Below, piece after piece: positions 44,707 to 55,274 of a DNA stretch of 64,000 bases. A program made the translations under genes and the position numbers. Each line of letters begins with the position of its first letter. Position 1 is the first letter of the stretch. The stretch covers positions 1 through 64,000 of the forward strand of contig CANRKE010000001.1 in NCBI GenBank assembly GCA_947631135.1. The letters run 5' to 3'. Below the pieces are notes generated by a model. The model was not told the origin of the DNA and ran no database searches. It worked only from the letters and a program-made list of their open reading frames with translations. The DNA is from an uncultured Bacilli bacterium. Lineage in GTDB: Bacteria; Bacillota_I; Bacilli_A; RF39; UBA660.

Positions 44707-46671
44707 TTGAAAATTTTTAATTTTTTTATAAAAACATTTATAATATCTTTTATATCAATTATATTTATTCATGTAGTATTATATACATGGGCTTATTTTA
44801 CTCCTAAAATTAATATATCATCGGCAAATAATATTAGTATATACGATAAAGATGAAAATATTATATTTACAGGAAATAATGAAAAAGAATGGGTAAGTAT
44901 TAAAGATATAAATAAAAATTTAATTAATGCAACTGTTAGTGTAGAAGATAAAAATTATTATAGACATTTAGGATTTGATTATGCAAGAATAATAAAGGCA
45001 ATGTTTTTAAATATTAAAAATATTAAAATAGTACAAGGAGCATCTTCCATAACACAACAATATGCTAGAAATCTATATTTATCAATGGATAAAACATGGG
45101 TAAGAAAATTAAATGAGGCATGGATAACAATGGAATTAGAAATGCATTATACTAAAGATGAAATACTAGAAGGATATTTAAATTCTATTAATTATGGTCA
45201 AGGTGTATATGGAATAGAAAATGCTAGTAAATTTTATTTTGATAAAAATGCTAAAGATTTAAATTTAGCTGAAGCAAGTATGCTTGCTGGTATACCTAAT
45301 TCTCCATCAAATTATTCACCTCTATCTGATGAGTATACTGCAAAAAAAAGACAGAGAGTTGTACTTAATTCAATGGTTAATAATGGATATATTACAAAAA
45401 AAGAAATGGAAGAAGCTTTTAATACTCAACTCACATATATAGGTAAAAAAGATAAGTATAATTTATCTACATTAATGTATTATCAAGATGCAGTAACTCA
45501 TGAACTTGAAAATATTAAATCTATTCCTAAATCATTAATATCAACTGGAGGTCTTAAAATATATACTGCATTAGATATATCTGCACAAACAAATATGGAA
45601 GAAGCTATCAAAAATAATACACAAGAAAATTTAGAAGCACAAATAAGTAGTGTGATGATGAATCCTGAAAATGGAGAAATAATAGCTCTTGCAGGTGGTA
45701 CTGATTATTCAAAAAGTCAATATAATAGAGCAATAAGTTCAAAAAGACAAGTAGGTTCTACAATGAAGCCATTTTTATATTATGGTGCACTTAATAATGG
45801 ATTTACATCATCTACAACATTTTTATCATCTCCTACTACTTTTACATTTGATAGTGATAAAACTTATTCACCAAAAAATTTCGGAGAAAGATATGCTGAA
45901 AAAGAAATATCTTTAGCTAGTGCGATAGCTTTTTCTGATAATATATATGCAGTAAAAACACATATGTTTTTAGGAGAAGATATATTGGTACAAACTGCTA
46001 AAGATGTTGGAATAGATGAAGAATTAGAAGCTTTACCATCACTACCTCTTGGAACTATAGAAATAAATTTAACTGATTTTGTTGGTGCTTATGGCTCTCT
46101 TGCTAATTTAGGATATAGAGTTGAACCACATTTAATAAGAAAAATACTAGATAAAAATGGTAATGTATTATATGAAAGTAAAAATGAAAAAAGTAAAGTA
46201 TTAAATTCTAGTATAGTATTTATATTAAATGAATTGTTGTCAAATACTTATAGTTATGACTTTTTAGATTATACTACACCTACTCTACTTAGTATATCAT
46301 CTAAATTAAAAAATAAATATGCAGTTAAATCAGGAAGTACAAATACTGATTCATTAACTATTGGATATAATAAAAATATAGTTTTAGGAATTTGGTATGG
46401 ATATGATGATAATAGAGATTTATCAAATAAAGACTCTACAGTAAGTAAAAATGTTTGGGCTGATACTATAGAAAGTTATTTTACTAATAATGAAGCATCT
46501 TGGTATGATTTACCAGAAGATGTAGTATCTGTTTTAGTAAATCCTATAAGTGGTAAATTAGCAACTGATGAAGATAAGAAAAAACATATATTTTATTATT
46601 TAAAGGGAAGTGAACCTACAATAGATAATTTTGATGATTTAATTAAAGATTTTTCTGTTAATGAAGAATAA
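44707..46671 (+). CDS. Class A penicillin-binding protein (transglycosylase/transpeptidase)
   Basis: 654-aa bifunctional peptidoglycan synthase of PBP1A type. One N-terminal membrane helix (residues 7-30) precedes the GT51 domain, with EDKNYYRHLGFD (catalytic Glu) and QGASSITQQYARNLYL. The transpeptidase domain has GSTMKP (active Ser), SDN and KSGST. The start is TTG at 44707 with AAGGTGAT upstream. It runs on the plus strand against its neighbours. The short tail after the transpeptidase domain lacks extra domains. Confidence 0.93.
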   Translation: MKIFNFFIKTFIISFISIIFIHVVLYTWAYFTPKINISSANNISIYDKDENIIFTGNNEKEWVSIKDINKNLINATVSVEDKNYYRHLGFDYARIIKAMFLNIKNIKIVQGASSITQQYARNLYLSMDKTWVRKLNEAWITMELEMHYTKDEILEGYLNSINYGQGVYGIENASKFYFDKNAKDLNLAEASMLAGIPNSPSNYSPLSDEYTAKKRQRVVLNSMVNNGYITKKEMEEAFNTQLTYIGKKDKYNLSTLMYYQDAVTHELENIKSIPKSLISTGGLKIYTALDISAQTNMEEAIKNNTQENLEAQISSVMMNPENGEIIALAGGTDYSKSQYNRAISSKRQVGSTMKPFLYYGALNNGFTSSTTFLSSPTTFTFDSDKTYSPKNFGERYAEKEISLASAIAFSDNIYAVKTHMFLGEDILVQTAKDVGIDEELEALPSLPLGTIEINLTDFVGAYGSLANLGYRVEPHLIRKILDKNGNVLYESKNEKSKVLNSSIVFILNELLSNTYSYDFLDYTTPTLLSISSKLKNKYAVKSGSTNTDSLTIGYNKNIVLGIWYGYDDNRDLSNKDSTVSKNVWADTIESYFTNNEASWYDLPEDVVSVLVNPISGKLATDEDKKKHIFYYLKGSEPTIDNFDDLIKDFSVNEE

Positions 46672-46688
46672 AAATTGTAAATATTACT

Positions 46689-47882
46689 TTATTTATCTTT
46701 TAATATTAATTCATTTAATTTATTAATTTGACTATTTAATAAAGTACATAGTTTATTAATTTTTTTATCACTTATTTTAGTTAAATATTGATATTGATGT
46801 AATAAATTATCAAACCAATCTATTATACCATCTAACTTACTTACATCTATTCTTTTCAAATCTTTTACTACTTTTATTATTTCATCAAAAGGTTTTATTT
46901 CATAAAACATTCTTCCATTACCTGAAATATGTATTTCTTCATCATCATAATATTCAATACTTAAACTTTGTCCATTATCAAAAATTGGAGCTATATCAAT
47001 CCATTTTAAAGTATTAACATCTCTAATAATACCAAAATTATTTAAATGTCTATCTTCGTTCATAATAATAAAATCTAAAATATACATATTCTCTACTTTT
47101 TCGCGAGCATCTTTAATATTCTGTTCTTCTAACTTTTTAATATATTCTTCATAATAATTTATATTATCATATCTTTTCATATCATTTATTATTTGATAAC
47201 ATGTAACAAATTCTGTATCTTTAGTTATAAAACAAGGACATTTAGATACAACTTTTTCTTTATATATATCTATTGTATATTCTACGTGATCAAATCCTAA
47301 TCTTCTACATATTTCACTAGCTAATACTTCATTAAATGGTTGTAGAATTTCATTTTTATAACCACCTTTCAACAAATACCTTGTATCTTTATCAATAATC
47401 CAAGCTTTTTTTAACATTCCATCTGTAGTGTTATTAGGAGTTTTTAAAGAAGATGCTTTTGTTATTATCCCACTATTAGTTGATAAAGATGCTTCCATAA
47501 ATTCTGCATAATCAAAATCATGATCAAAAAAATTAATATCATTATAGGAAATGTTACTATCATAAGGTTTTAACCAATATTGATCAGATAAAGATAGACC
47601 AAAAGCTTTATCTAAAAGTTCATAAGGGGCTGTTATATTTAATCTATGTAATAATAAATCTAATTTATCACGCCATGTTGGGATTCCTCTTCCTTTAAAC
47701 CATTCACTTAAATTAGTTATAAAATTTATATCATTAATATTTTTTTCTATATAAAAACTTTTTAAAATATATGGTGCATAATTAATATTTTTTATTTCAT
47801 ATATTTTATCAAAAAACTTTGAAGTTTCATTATATTCGGCAATTAAAATTTCTACATTTTTGTTCATAAGTATACATTTCAT
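46689..47882 (-). CDS. HipA-like kinase-fold protein
   Basis: 397 aa. The C-terminal half shows the HipA-type catalytic segment NEDRHLNNFG and the metal-binding IAPIFDNGQS, plus a possible Lys in RYLLKGGYKNE. The N-terminal about 130 residues are unlike canonical HipA. No HipB-like DNA-binding antitoxin gene is adjacent, so this is a solo member, as in CtkA-like or other free-standing HipA-domain kinases. The ATG at 47882 follows GAGGTG. Confidence 0.7.
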   Translation of the reverse strand: MKCILMNKNVEILIAEYNETSKFFDKIYEIKNINYAPYILKSFYIEKNINDINFITNLSEWFKGRGIPTWRDKLDLLLHRLNITAPYELLDKAFGLSLSDQYWLKPYDSNISYNDINFFDHDFDYAEFMEASLSTNSGIITKASSLKTPNNTTDGMLKKAWIIDKDTRYLLKGGYKNEILQPFNEVLASEICRRLGFDHVEYTIDIYKEKVVSKCPCFITKDTEFVTCYQIINDMKRYDNINYYEEYIKKLEEQNIKDAREKVENMYILDFIIMNEDRHLNNFGIIRDVNTLKWIDIAPIFDNGQSLSIEYYDDEEIHISGNGRMFYEIKPFDEIIKVVKDLKRIDVSKLDGIIDWFDNLLHQYQYLTKISDKKINKLCTLLNSQINKLNELILKDK

Positions 47883-47971
47883 AAAAAACACCTCATTAGT
47901 AAATATTTATATTATTATTGTATCAAATTTCATTTATAAAGTCTTTAAAATATTAAAAAATATATATTAAA

Positions 47972-48017
47972 TTAAAAAAGACTATTTCAAAACTAATCAT
48001 TTAATTTTGAGATAGTC
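47972..48017 (-). terminator. Terminator after parB
   Basis: GACTAT-TCAAAA / TTTTGA-ATAGTC stem, followed by TTTTTTAATTT on the minus strand. Confidence 0.8.
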
Positions 48018-48026
48018 TATTTACTT

Positions 48027-49712
48027 TTATCTTTTAAAATTAATAACTATTTGATAAAGATTACCTAAATCTTGTTCATTTATTTCAATTCCATAACCAT
48101 TTCCTTGTAAATTCATTATTGTATTTCTTATAACAGCAACTGCTCCTGTAATATCTTGTTGCATTATCATTGATTGTGATGATGGATTATCATTTACTTG
48201 AGGTTCTTGCATTTGTTGAGGTTGTTGTTGATTATACATGTTCATATCTGCATTGTTTTGTTGCATATTTTGTTGAGGTTGCATATACATTTGTTGATTG
48301 TTCATCATATTATTTTGATTGATATTTTGATCATAATTTGGTTGTTGATAATTATTCATAGGATTATTTTGCATCATATTATTATCCATTTGATTATTCA
48401 TAGGGTTTTGTTGAACTGTTTGATTCATATTATTCATAACAGGTTGTTGCATTTGTTGTTGTTCCATATTATTGCCTTGTTGCATTCCATAATTATTCAT
48501 ACCATTATTTGGCATATTTTGTTGCATTTGTTGAGGTTGCATATTACCCATATTTTGTGCTTGCATATTTTGTTGCTGCATATCATTCATATTATTATCT
48601 TGCATTTGTGGGTTTTCATCAGGTAATGAACTTTCTGTAAAATTACTTATATCTTGATTATTTTGTTCACTTTCTGCTTCTTGTGCTTCTTCGGGAGCAG
48701 GTATATTTGGCATTTGCATATCATTATTTTGTTCCATATTTTGGTTATTCATATCTACTTGATTGTTAGTATTCATTTGTTGATCTTGCACAAATTGTGT
48801 TGGAGTTGGAGAAAATGAAGAATCAAAATTCATATTAGCTGCTTGATTATCATAGTTAAAAAATCTTGATGGTTCTTGTACTTGTGCATTATTAACTACT
48901 TGTTCATTTATATATGCTCCATTTTGTTGACTACTATTTATATTTATTTGGTCGTAATCTGGTATATTTGGTATACCACTATTAGCAGTAAAATTATCTA
49001 TTACTGGACTATTATTTTCATTCATATTATCACCCTTTTTATTATCATCATCATCTGAAAAATCTAATATTTCTTCAGTTTGTTCCAAATTACTATTATT
49101 ATCAATTAAATCTTTTATATATTTATCAGTTTCTCTTACTGTCATTCTTTTTTCTATGATTTTATTTAATGTATCATTTTGCATATCATGATCTTTTAAT
49201 CTCAATAAACTTCTTGCATGTCTTTCACTAATTTTATTATCTAAAACAGCTTGTTGTGCTTCATTTGATAGATTTAATAATCTAAGTTTATTTGATATTG
49301 TAGATTGTCCCTTACCTATTTTTTTAGCAAGTTCTTCTTGTTTGATTTGTCCTAATCCTAATATTTGTTGGTAAGACTTTGCTTCTTCTATAGCAGTTAA
49401 ATCTCTTCTTTGTACATTTTCAATCAAAGCAATTTCTGCTGATGAAGAATCATCTAATTCCATAACAATTGCAGGAACGGACATCAAACCTATCATACAT
49501 GCTGCTTTATATCTCCTTTCACCTGCAATTATTTCAAACTTGTCTCCCAACTTTCTTAAAACTAATGGTTGTATTATACCATATTGTCTAATCGATTCGG
49601 CAAGCTCATTTAATAATTCTGGGTCAAAGTTTTTTCTAGGTTGAAATCTGTTCGGTATTATGTTGTTAACTGAAACATTTTCTATTTTCATTTTACTATA
49701 GTCAATGTTCAT
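48027..49712 (-). CDS. parB: ParB/Noc-family protein with long Q/N/M-rich region
   Basis: 561 aa, about twice the usual length. Residues 1-205 are a normal ParB core: NRFQPRKNFD, the CTPase/Box II GERRYKA (64-70), ENVQRRDLTAIEEA (98-111) and the parS-binding helix-turn-helix near 125-147. Residues about 230-515 are Asn/Gln/Met-rich low complexity with many MQQ, NNM and QQN repeats. The last about 45 residues form a short ordered end (AVAVIRNTIMNLQGNGYGIEI). Its position next to rsmG matches noc/parB. No parA lies beside it and no parS palindrome was noticed. Confidence 0.9.
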   Translation of the reverse strand: MNIDYSKMKIENVSVNNIIPNRFQPRKNFDPELLNELAESIRQYGIIQPLVLRKLGDKFEIIAGERRYKAACMIGLMSVPAIVMELDDSSSAEIALIENVQRRDLTAIEEAKSYQQILGLGQIKQEELAKKIGKGQSTISNKLRLLNLSNEAQQAVLDNKISERHARSLLRLKDHDMQNDTLNKIIEKRMTVRETDKYIKDLIDNNSNLEQTEEILDFSDDDDNKKGDNMNENNSPVIDNFTANSGIPNIPDYDQININSSQQNGAYINEQVVNNAQVQEPSRFFNYDNQAANMNFDSSFSPTPTQFVQDQQMNTNNQVDMNNQNMEQNNDMQMPNIPAPEEAQEAESEQNNQDISNFTESSLPDENPQMQDNNMNDMQQQNMQAQNMGNMQPQQMQQNMPNNGMNNYGMQQGNNMEQQQMQQPVMNNMNQTVQQNPMNNQMDNNMMQNNPMNNYQQPNYDQNINQNNMMNNQQMYMQPQQNMQQNNADMNMYNQQQPQQMQEPQVNDNPSSQSMIMQQDITGAVAVIRNTIMNLQGNGYGIEINEQDLGNLYQIVINFKR

Positions 49713-49763
49713 AAGGACCCCTCCCTATTCGATTATTATAAGTATATCCTATTTTTCAACTAA

Positions 49764-50468
49764 TTACAATGGATTTTTTTTAATTTTATCAAATTTTCTT
49801 GGATATTTACTATTAGTATTTTTAATTTTTTTAATTTTAACTATTGATCTATAACTATTTTCTATTGGTAAATAAAAGTCAATTATTTCTTCTAGTTTAC
49901 AGTCTAATAGATTAATTGCATTTTTACTATTTTCTATTTCTTCTTTAACATTTCCTTTAAGTGCGATAAAATATCCATCTAACTTTACCATATTAATAGA
50001 TAATTCTAAAAGAATATTTAATTTAGCAACAGCACGTGATGTTACAACATCATATTCATTAATATGTTTTATTGAAAATTCTTCAATTCTATCATGTATA
50101 GTTTCAACATTATTAATATTTATTTTATTTATTACTATATTTAAAAAATCTATTCTTTTTCTTAATGAATCAACTAATGTTACTTTTATATCAGGAAAAA
50201 ATATAGCAATTACAAGTCCTGGAAAACCTGCTCCTGTACCTATATCACAAATAGTATTTACTTTATTTAAATTAATTGCTTTTACAATAGTTAAACTATC
50301 ATAAAAATGTTTTAAATATACTTCTTTTTCTACAGTTATACCTGTTAAATTCATAACTTTATTATAATCAATTAACAAATTATAATAAATATTTAATTTA
50401 TCTAATTCTTCTTCTGTTACATCGATATTCAACTTTTCTAATTCTAAAATAAATTCATCTCTATTCAT
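49764..50468 (-). CDS. rsmG: 16S rRNA (guanine527-N7)-methyltransferase
   Basis: 234 aa. SAM-binding ICDIGTGAGFPGLVIAI near residue 70 and VTSRAVAKL identify GidB/RsmG. It overlaps mnmG by 8 nt. The Lys-rich C-terminus is slightly long. Confidence 0.95.
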   Translation of the reverse strand: MNRDEFILELEKLNIDVTEEELDKLNIYYNLLIDYNKVMNLTGITVEKEVYLKHFYDSLTIVKAINLNKVNTICDIGTGAGFPGLVIAIFFPDIKVTLVDSLRKRIDFLNIVINKININNVETIHDRIEEFSIKHINEYDVVTSRAVAKLNILLELSINMVKLDGYFIALKGNVKEEIENSKNAINLLDCKLEEIIDFYLPIENSYRSIVKIKKIKNTNSKYPRKFDKIKKNPL

Positions 50469-52323
50469 GTTTACCTCTTCTTTTTAAATATATAAGTAAT
50501 ATAGATATATCTGCAGGGTTTACACCACTTATTCTTGATGCTTGTCCTATAGATTTTGGTTTAACATTTATTAATTTTTGTCTAGCTTCACTAGCTAAGT
50601 TTTTAACATTATTATAATCTATATCTTCTGGTATTAATTTTTCATCTTGTTCTCTCATTTTTTTAGCTTCTTTTATTTCTTTATTTATATATCCTTCATA
50701 TTTAATATTAGTAGATGTAATATCTAATATTTCATCGCTAAAATTTAATGGTATAAAAAATTTTAAATCTTCTATTTTTATTTCTGGTCTTTTTAAAAGT
50801 TCATAAAGTGTAATTCCATCACTAATTTTGGAACTATTTTTAGATTGTAAATAATTATTGTTTTTATCAGTAACACCTATTTTTTTATTTTTTAATATTT
50901 CTATACATTCATTTATTTGTTGCTTTTTTAATAAAAATTGTTCATATCTCTTATCATCAACTAATCCTATTTCATGACCATATTCTCTAAGTCTTAAATC
51001 AGCATTATCATGTCTTAATAGTAATCTAAATTCTGCTCTACTAGTTAGTAATCTATATGGTTCTTTAGTACCTTTTGTTACTAAATCATCTATAAGTACA
51101 CCTATATAGGCTTCATCTCTTCGTAATATTAATGGTTCTTTATTTTGTAATTTTCTACTTGCGTTAATACCAGCAATTAATCCTTGTGCAGCTGCTTCTT
51201 CATATCCACTTGTACCATTTATTTGTCCTGCTGTAAATAAATTTTCTATTATTTTAGTTTCTAAAGAATAATTTATTTGTAATGGATCTATTGCATCATA
51301 TTCTATTGCATATGCATATTTAAGTATTTTTACATTTTCTAATCCCTCAATGCTGTGTACCATACGTTCTTGCACATCTCTTGGCATACTTGTTGAAAAG
51401 CCTTGTAAATATATATCGTCATAAAACAAACTTTCTGGTTCTAAAAATAATTGATGTCTAGATTTATCAGAAAATCTTACTACTTTATCTTCTATTGAAG
51501 GACAATATCTAGGACCTATTCCAGTTGCATATCCTCCGTACATTGCTGATTTTTCTAAGTTATCTCTTATTATTTGATGTGTTAATTCATTTGTATAAAC
51601 TAAATAACAAGGTACTTGTTTATTTACATCATAAAATATTTTATTATCGAAACTAAATGTTAATTCTTGATTATCCCCATCTTCTCTTTGTGCTTTTTCA
51701 TAATCTATACTATTTCTATCAAGACGTGGAGGTGTACCTGTTTTTAATCTTTGAATATTAAATCCTAAATCTTTTAATCTATCACTTAAAAAGTTAGATG
51801 GTCTTTGATTATTTGGTCCACTTCTTGTTCTTTCACTACCAACTAAAATATCTGCTTTTAAATATGTTCCAGTAGTTAATATTACTATTTTACTTTTAAT
51901 TTCTTCTCCATTTTCTAGTTTTACACCACAAACTTTTTTATCTTCTATTATTAAATCTTCTACTATATCTTCTTTTATTGTTAGATTTTTACAATTTTTT
52001 AATGTTTCTTGCATAGTTTTTGGATAAGTGATTTTGTCTGCTTGAGCTCTTAAACTTCTTACTGCAGGACCCTTTGATGAATTAAGTAATTTAATTTGTA
52101 TATGGCTTTTATCTGCACATCTTCCCATTTCACCACCTAATGCATCTATTTCTCTTACAACTATTCCTTTCGCACTTCCACCTATCGATGGATTGCATGG
52201 CATATCTGCAATATTATTTATATTTCCTGTAATTAATAATGTATTATTGTTAAGTCGTGCACTAGATAATGCAGCTTCACATCCTGCATGTCCTCCTCCT
52301 ACTACTATAATATCATATAACAT
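50461..52323 (-). CDS. mnmG: tRNA uridine 5-carboxymethylaminomethyl modification enzyme
   Basis: 620-aa FAD protein acting with MnmE at wobble U34. The dinucleotide-binding motif VVGGGHAGCEAALSSARL is at residues 7-24. CNPSIGGSAKG and the C-terminal SRISGVNPADISILLIYL helix are typical. Confidence 0.97.
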   Translation of the reverse strand: MLYDIIVVGGGHAGCEAALSSARLNNNTLLITGNINNIADMPCNPSIGGSAKGIVVREIDALGGEMGRCADKSHIQIKLLNSSKGPAVRSLRAQADKITYPKTMQETLKNCKNLTIKEDIVEDLIIEDKKVCGVKLENGEEIKSKIVILTTGTYLKADILVGSERTRSGPNNQRPSNFLSDRLKDLGFNIQRLKTGTPPRLDRNSIDYEKAQREDGDNQELTFSFDNKIFYDVNKQVPCYLVYTNELTHQIIRDNLEKSAMYGGYATGIGPRYCPSIEDKVVRFSDKSRHQLFLEPESLFYDDIYLQGFSTSMPRDVQERMVHSIEGLENVKILKYAYAIEYDAIDPLQINYSLETKIIENLFTAGQINGTSGYEEAAAQGLIAGINASRKLQNKEPLILRRDEAYIGVLIDDLVTKGTKEPYRLLTSRAEFRLLLRHDNADLRLREYGHEIGLVDDKRYEQFLLKKQQINECIEILKNKKIGVTDKNNNYLQSKNSSKISDGITLYELLKRPEIKIEDLKFFIPLNFSDEILDITSTNIKYEGYINKEIKEAKKMREQDEKLIPEDIDYNNVKNLASEARQKLINVKPKSIGQASRISGVNPADISILLIYLKRRGKHE

Positions 52324-52401
52324 TGTACCACTTCCCTGCTTTTATATTCTATCACAATTTTTATATTTTTTTTCTATAAACTAAAAGAAAATGATAATTA
52401 A

Positions 52402-53748
52402 TCATTTACCTAAACAAAAATTTTCAAACATTTTATCAATCAATTCATCATTATAGTTATCTCCTGTTATTTCACCTAATAAATTCCATATTTCTTTTAT
52501 ATCTATTTCAATCATATCAATAGGTATATCTTGTGTTATGGTGTTGTCTACTTTATCTATTATATTAGAACATTTATTTAATAAACTAATAGTTCTTGCA
52601 CTTGATAAAAATGTTAAATCTTCATCTGTTATTTTTTCTAAATCAAATACTTTTAATATTTTTGATTTTAATTTATCAATGCCTTTTTCTGTTAATGTAT
52701 TTCCATATACTATATTATCAATATTATCAATATCTATCTTTTTATCTAAATCATCTTTATTAATAAATATTATTCTTATTTTATCTTTAGTTATATCTAA
52801 TAATTCTTTATCATATTCTGTTAATTTTTCATTACCATTCAAAACTATTATTGCTAAATCTATATTATTTAAAATATCTAAACTTTTTTTAACACCAATT
52901 TGTTCAATAACATCATCTGTTTTTCTAATTCCTGCTGTATCATATAGATTAATGACAATATCATCTATTTTACATGTTGCTTCTACTATATCTCTTGTTG
53001 TTCCTTCAATATTTGTTACAATCGCTTTATCTTCTTCAATCAATCTATTAAGCAAACTACTTTTTCCTACATTTGGTCTTCCAAATATACCTACTTTTAT
53101 TCCCTCTTTAATAAGCATATTGTTTTTAGATTTTTTTAATATATAATTAATTTTATTTCTAAAATTCTTTATATTTTCTTTTATTAAATTATGTGTTATT
53201 TCTACTTCATCAGTATATTCTGGATAATCAATATTAACTTCTATATTAGATAATATAAGTGCAATCTCATCTCTTAATTCTCTTATAGTATTTGATATTT
53301 TTTTCTCAATTCCATTTATTGCCATTTTTCTTGTAAGTTCTGTCTTTGAATTTATTAAATCGGAAATAGCTTCAGCTTCTAAAAGATCTATTCTTCCATT
53401 TAAATATGCTCTTTTTGTAAATTCTCCTGGTTGTGCTAATCTAGCTCCATTATCTAACAATAATTGTAATACCTTATTTGTTGTTGCATATCCACCATGA
53501 CAATTGATTTCAACAATATCTTCTTTTGTATATGTTTTAGGTGCTAAAAATACACTAACTAACACTTCATCAATTTTCTCGTTATTATCAATAATATATC
53601 CATAAGTTATAGTATGACTTTGTTTACTTTTTAAATCGTTAGAAAAAATTTTGTCAACTAAATCAACTGAACCTGCTCCACTTACTCTTACTATTGATAT
53701 AGCTCCAACTGATAATGATGTTGAAATACTTGCAATAATATCTTCCAT
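52402..53748 (-). CDS. mnmE: tRNA modification GTPase
   Basis: 448 aa. The N-terminal folate-binding domain is followed by the G domain, with GRPNVGKSSLLN (G1), DTAGIR (G3) and FINKDD (NKxD). The C-terminal CLGK, with the essential Cys, closes the protein. Partner of MnmG encoded downstream. Confidence 0.97.
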   Translation of the reverse strand: MEDIIASISTSLSVGAISIVRVSGAGSVDLVDKIFSNDLKSKQSHTITYGYIIDNNEKIDEVLVSVFLAPKTYTKEDIVEINCHGGYATTNKVLQLLLDNGARLAQPGEFTKRAYLNGRIDLLEAEAISDLINSKTELTRKMAINGIEKKISNTIRELRDEIALILSNIEVNIDYPEYTDEVEITHNLIKENIKNFRNKINYILKKSKNNMLIKEGIKVGIFGRPNVGKSSLLNRLIEEDKAIVTNIEGTTRDIVEATCKIDDIVINLYDTAGIRKTDDVIEQIGVKKSLDILNNIDLAIIVLNGNEKLTEYDKELLDITKDKIRIIFINKDDLDKKIDIDNIDNIVYGNTLTEKGIDKLKSKILKVFDLEKITDEDLTFLSSARTISLLNKCSNIIDKVDNTITQDIPIDMIEIDIKEIWNLLGEITGDNYNDELIDKMFENFCLGK

Positions 53749-53751
53749 TAT

Positions 53752-54348
53752 TTACTTCCTTTTTATTTCAATATATCTATTAGGTTCTTCTCCATAACTA
53801 GTAGATGTTACTTTATCATTTTCTCCTACTACATCATGTACAATTTTTCTTTGATATGAATTCATAGAATCTAATTTATATGGAACTCCTGTACGTATTA
53901 CTTCTCTTATAAGTTTCTTTACGTTTCTTCTTAGTTTTTCATCTATATTCTTTTGGTAAGAACCAATATCCATTTTTATACTTATATCAATGAATTGTTT
54001 TATATATGCATACATTAATATCTTCAATGATTTTAGCACATCACCATTTTTACCTATTATTATTTTGTTTTCCTTTGAATCAACATCTATAAATATCATA
54101 TCACTTTCATATTTAACATCTATGTTTGCTTCAATTTCCATTGCACTCAATATATTTGATAGCTTTTCTTTGATATCATCTAATATTTCATCTATTTTAT
54201 AAACTATTATTTCACATTTTTTACTTAAAATACCATCTTTTTTATAATTTACTTTATAAACTATGTCTTTTCTATCAATATTTAAATCTGATAATGCATT
54301 TGCTAGTGCAAGTTCTTCTGTTTTATCTTTATATATATAATTTTTCAT
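53752..54348 (-). CDS. khpB: KhpB/Jag RNA-binding protein
   Basis: 198 aa with the Jag N-domain, a KH-like domain (IIIGKNGDVLKSLKILM near 95-112) and a C-terminal R3H domain (SYQRKIVHDVVGENDKVTSTSYGEEPNR). It overlaps yidC by 4 nt. The linker between Jag-N and KH is short. Confidence 0.93.
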   Translation of the reverse strand: MKNYIYKDKTEELALANALSDLNIDRKDIVYKVNYKKDGILSKKCEIIVYKIDEILDDIKEKLSNILSAMEIEANIDVKYESDMIFIDVDSKENKIIIGKNGDVLKSLKILMYAYIKQFIDISIKMDIGSYQKNIDEKLRRNVKKLIREVIRTGVPYKLDSMNSYQRKIVHDVVGENDKVTSTSYGEEPNRYIEIKRK

Positions 54349-55274
54349 TTTCTCTTCTTCTCCCTCTTAACCATCAAATTTTGGAAAATAGTAAATAGGG
54401 ATGATGCAATCCAATATAGTGCGATTGCTGTTGGTAATGAGAAAGATGCTACTGTTATAAATATAATTAAAAATCTTGTCATAAATTTCATTTGTTGTTC
54501 TTGTTCTGGTGATGCTGCTGTTTGATTTAATTTAAATGAAAAATATGTAGTTCCAATTATAAGTACTAATAATATAAGATATATATAATGTCCTTTAGTA
54601 AGTGCGACTATTGGTGTTGTACCAAGATCTAATGTTAAAAACTTACCTTCAAATAGTGCTGGTATTCTGTTTACTGCTTCTAAGAATGCAAAGAATACTG
54701 GAATTTGTAGAAATGAGAATAAGCACCCACTCATAGGATTTATGTTGTACTTTTTATATACTGCTAATGTTTCTTGAGTTTTCATCATCATTACATCTTT
54801 ATCATCTTGTGGTTTATTTGCATATTTTCTTTCTATTTTATCTATTTCTGGTTGTGCTTTCTTTATATATTCAGATTGTAGTGCTGTTTTTTTAGTAATT
54901 GGATATGTTACTAATCTTATTAATAAACTTACTATTATTATTGATAACCCATAATTTTTAATAAGTAATCCAATCTTTATTATGCACCATGCAAGTGGCT
55001 TTACAAAAATTGATGTCCATAATCCCTCATATCCACCTGAATTTATTTTAAAATCTTTACATGCAACTAATTTGTCAACATTAACATCGTTTTCTTTGTA
55101 AAGTTTTATTACATCTTCGTTTGTTGGTCTACAAAGTATATTTTCATATAATGTTTGTCCTGTTTCTTTATAAGTTATTACTTTCTTATCTTTTCCCACT
55201 AATGTTTTAGTACAACCTGTAGTAAGAAATAATACACCTATTAATAAAATTATTATTTTTTTATATTTTTTCAT
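54345..55274 (-). CDS. yidC: Membrane protein insertase YidC/SpoIIIJ
   Basis: 309-aa lipoprotein-type insertase. The lipobox is LFLTTGC at residues 15-21. Five membrane helices follow, with the first-helix Arg in LLIRLVTYPIT and the cytoplasmic hairpin Lys/Glu-rich region (SEYIKKAQPEIDKIERKY). Overlaps rnpA by 1 nt. Confidence 0.96.
   Translation of the reverse strand: MKKYKKIIILLIGVLFLTTGCTKTLVGKDKKVITYKETGQTLYENILCRPTNEDVIKLYKENDVNVDKLVACKDFKINSGGYEGLWTSIFVKPLAWCIIKIGLLIKNYGLSIIIVSLLIRLVTYPITKKTALQSEYIKKAQPEIDKIERKYANKPQDDKDVMMMKTQETLAVYKKYNINPMSGCLFSFLQIPVFFAFLEAVNRIPALFEGKFLTLDLGTTPIVALTKGHYIYLILLVLIIGTTYFSFKLNQTAASPEQEQQMKFMTRFLIIFITVASFSLPTAIALYWIASSLFTIFQNLMVKREKKRK

Noticed and set aside
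48198..48626. Plus-strand ORF rich in His/Ile/Leu opposite parB
   Set aside because: It is the antisense shadow of the Q/N/M-rich repeats, with no ribosome binding site.
48027..52323. parS sites near parB
   Set aside because: No close match to the TGTTTCACGTGAAACA palindrome was noticed; a genome-wide motif search would be needed.
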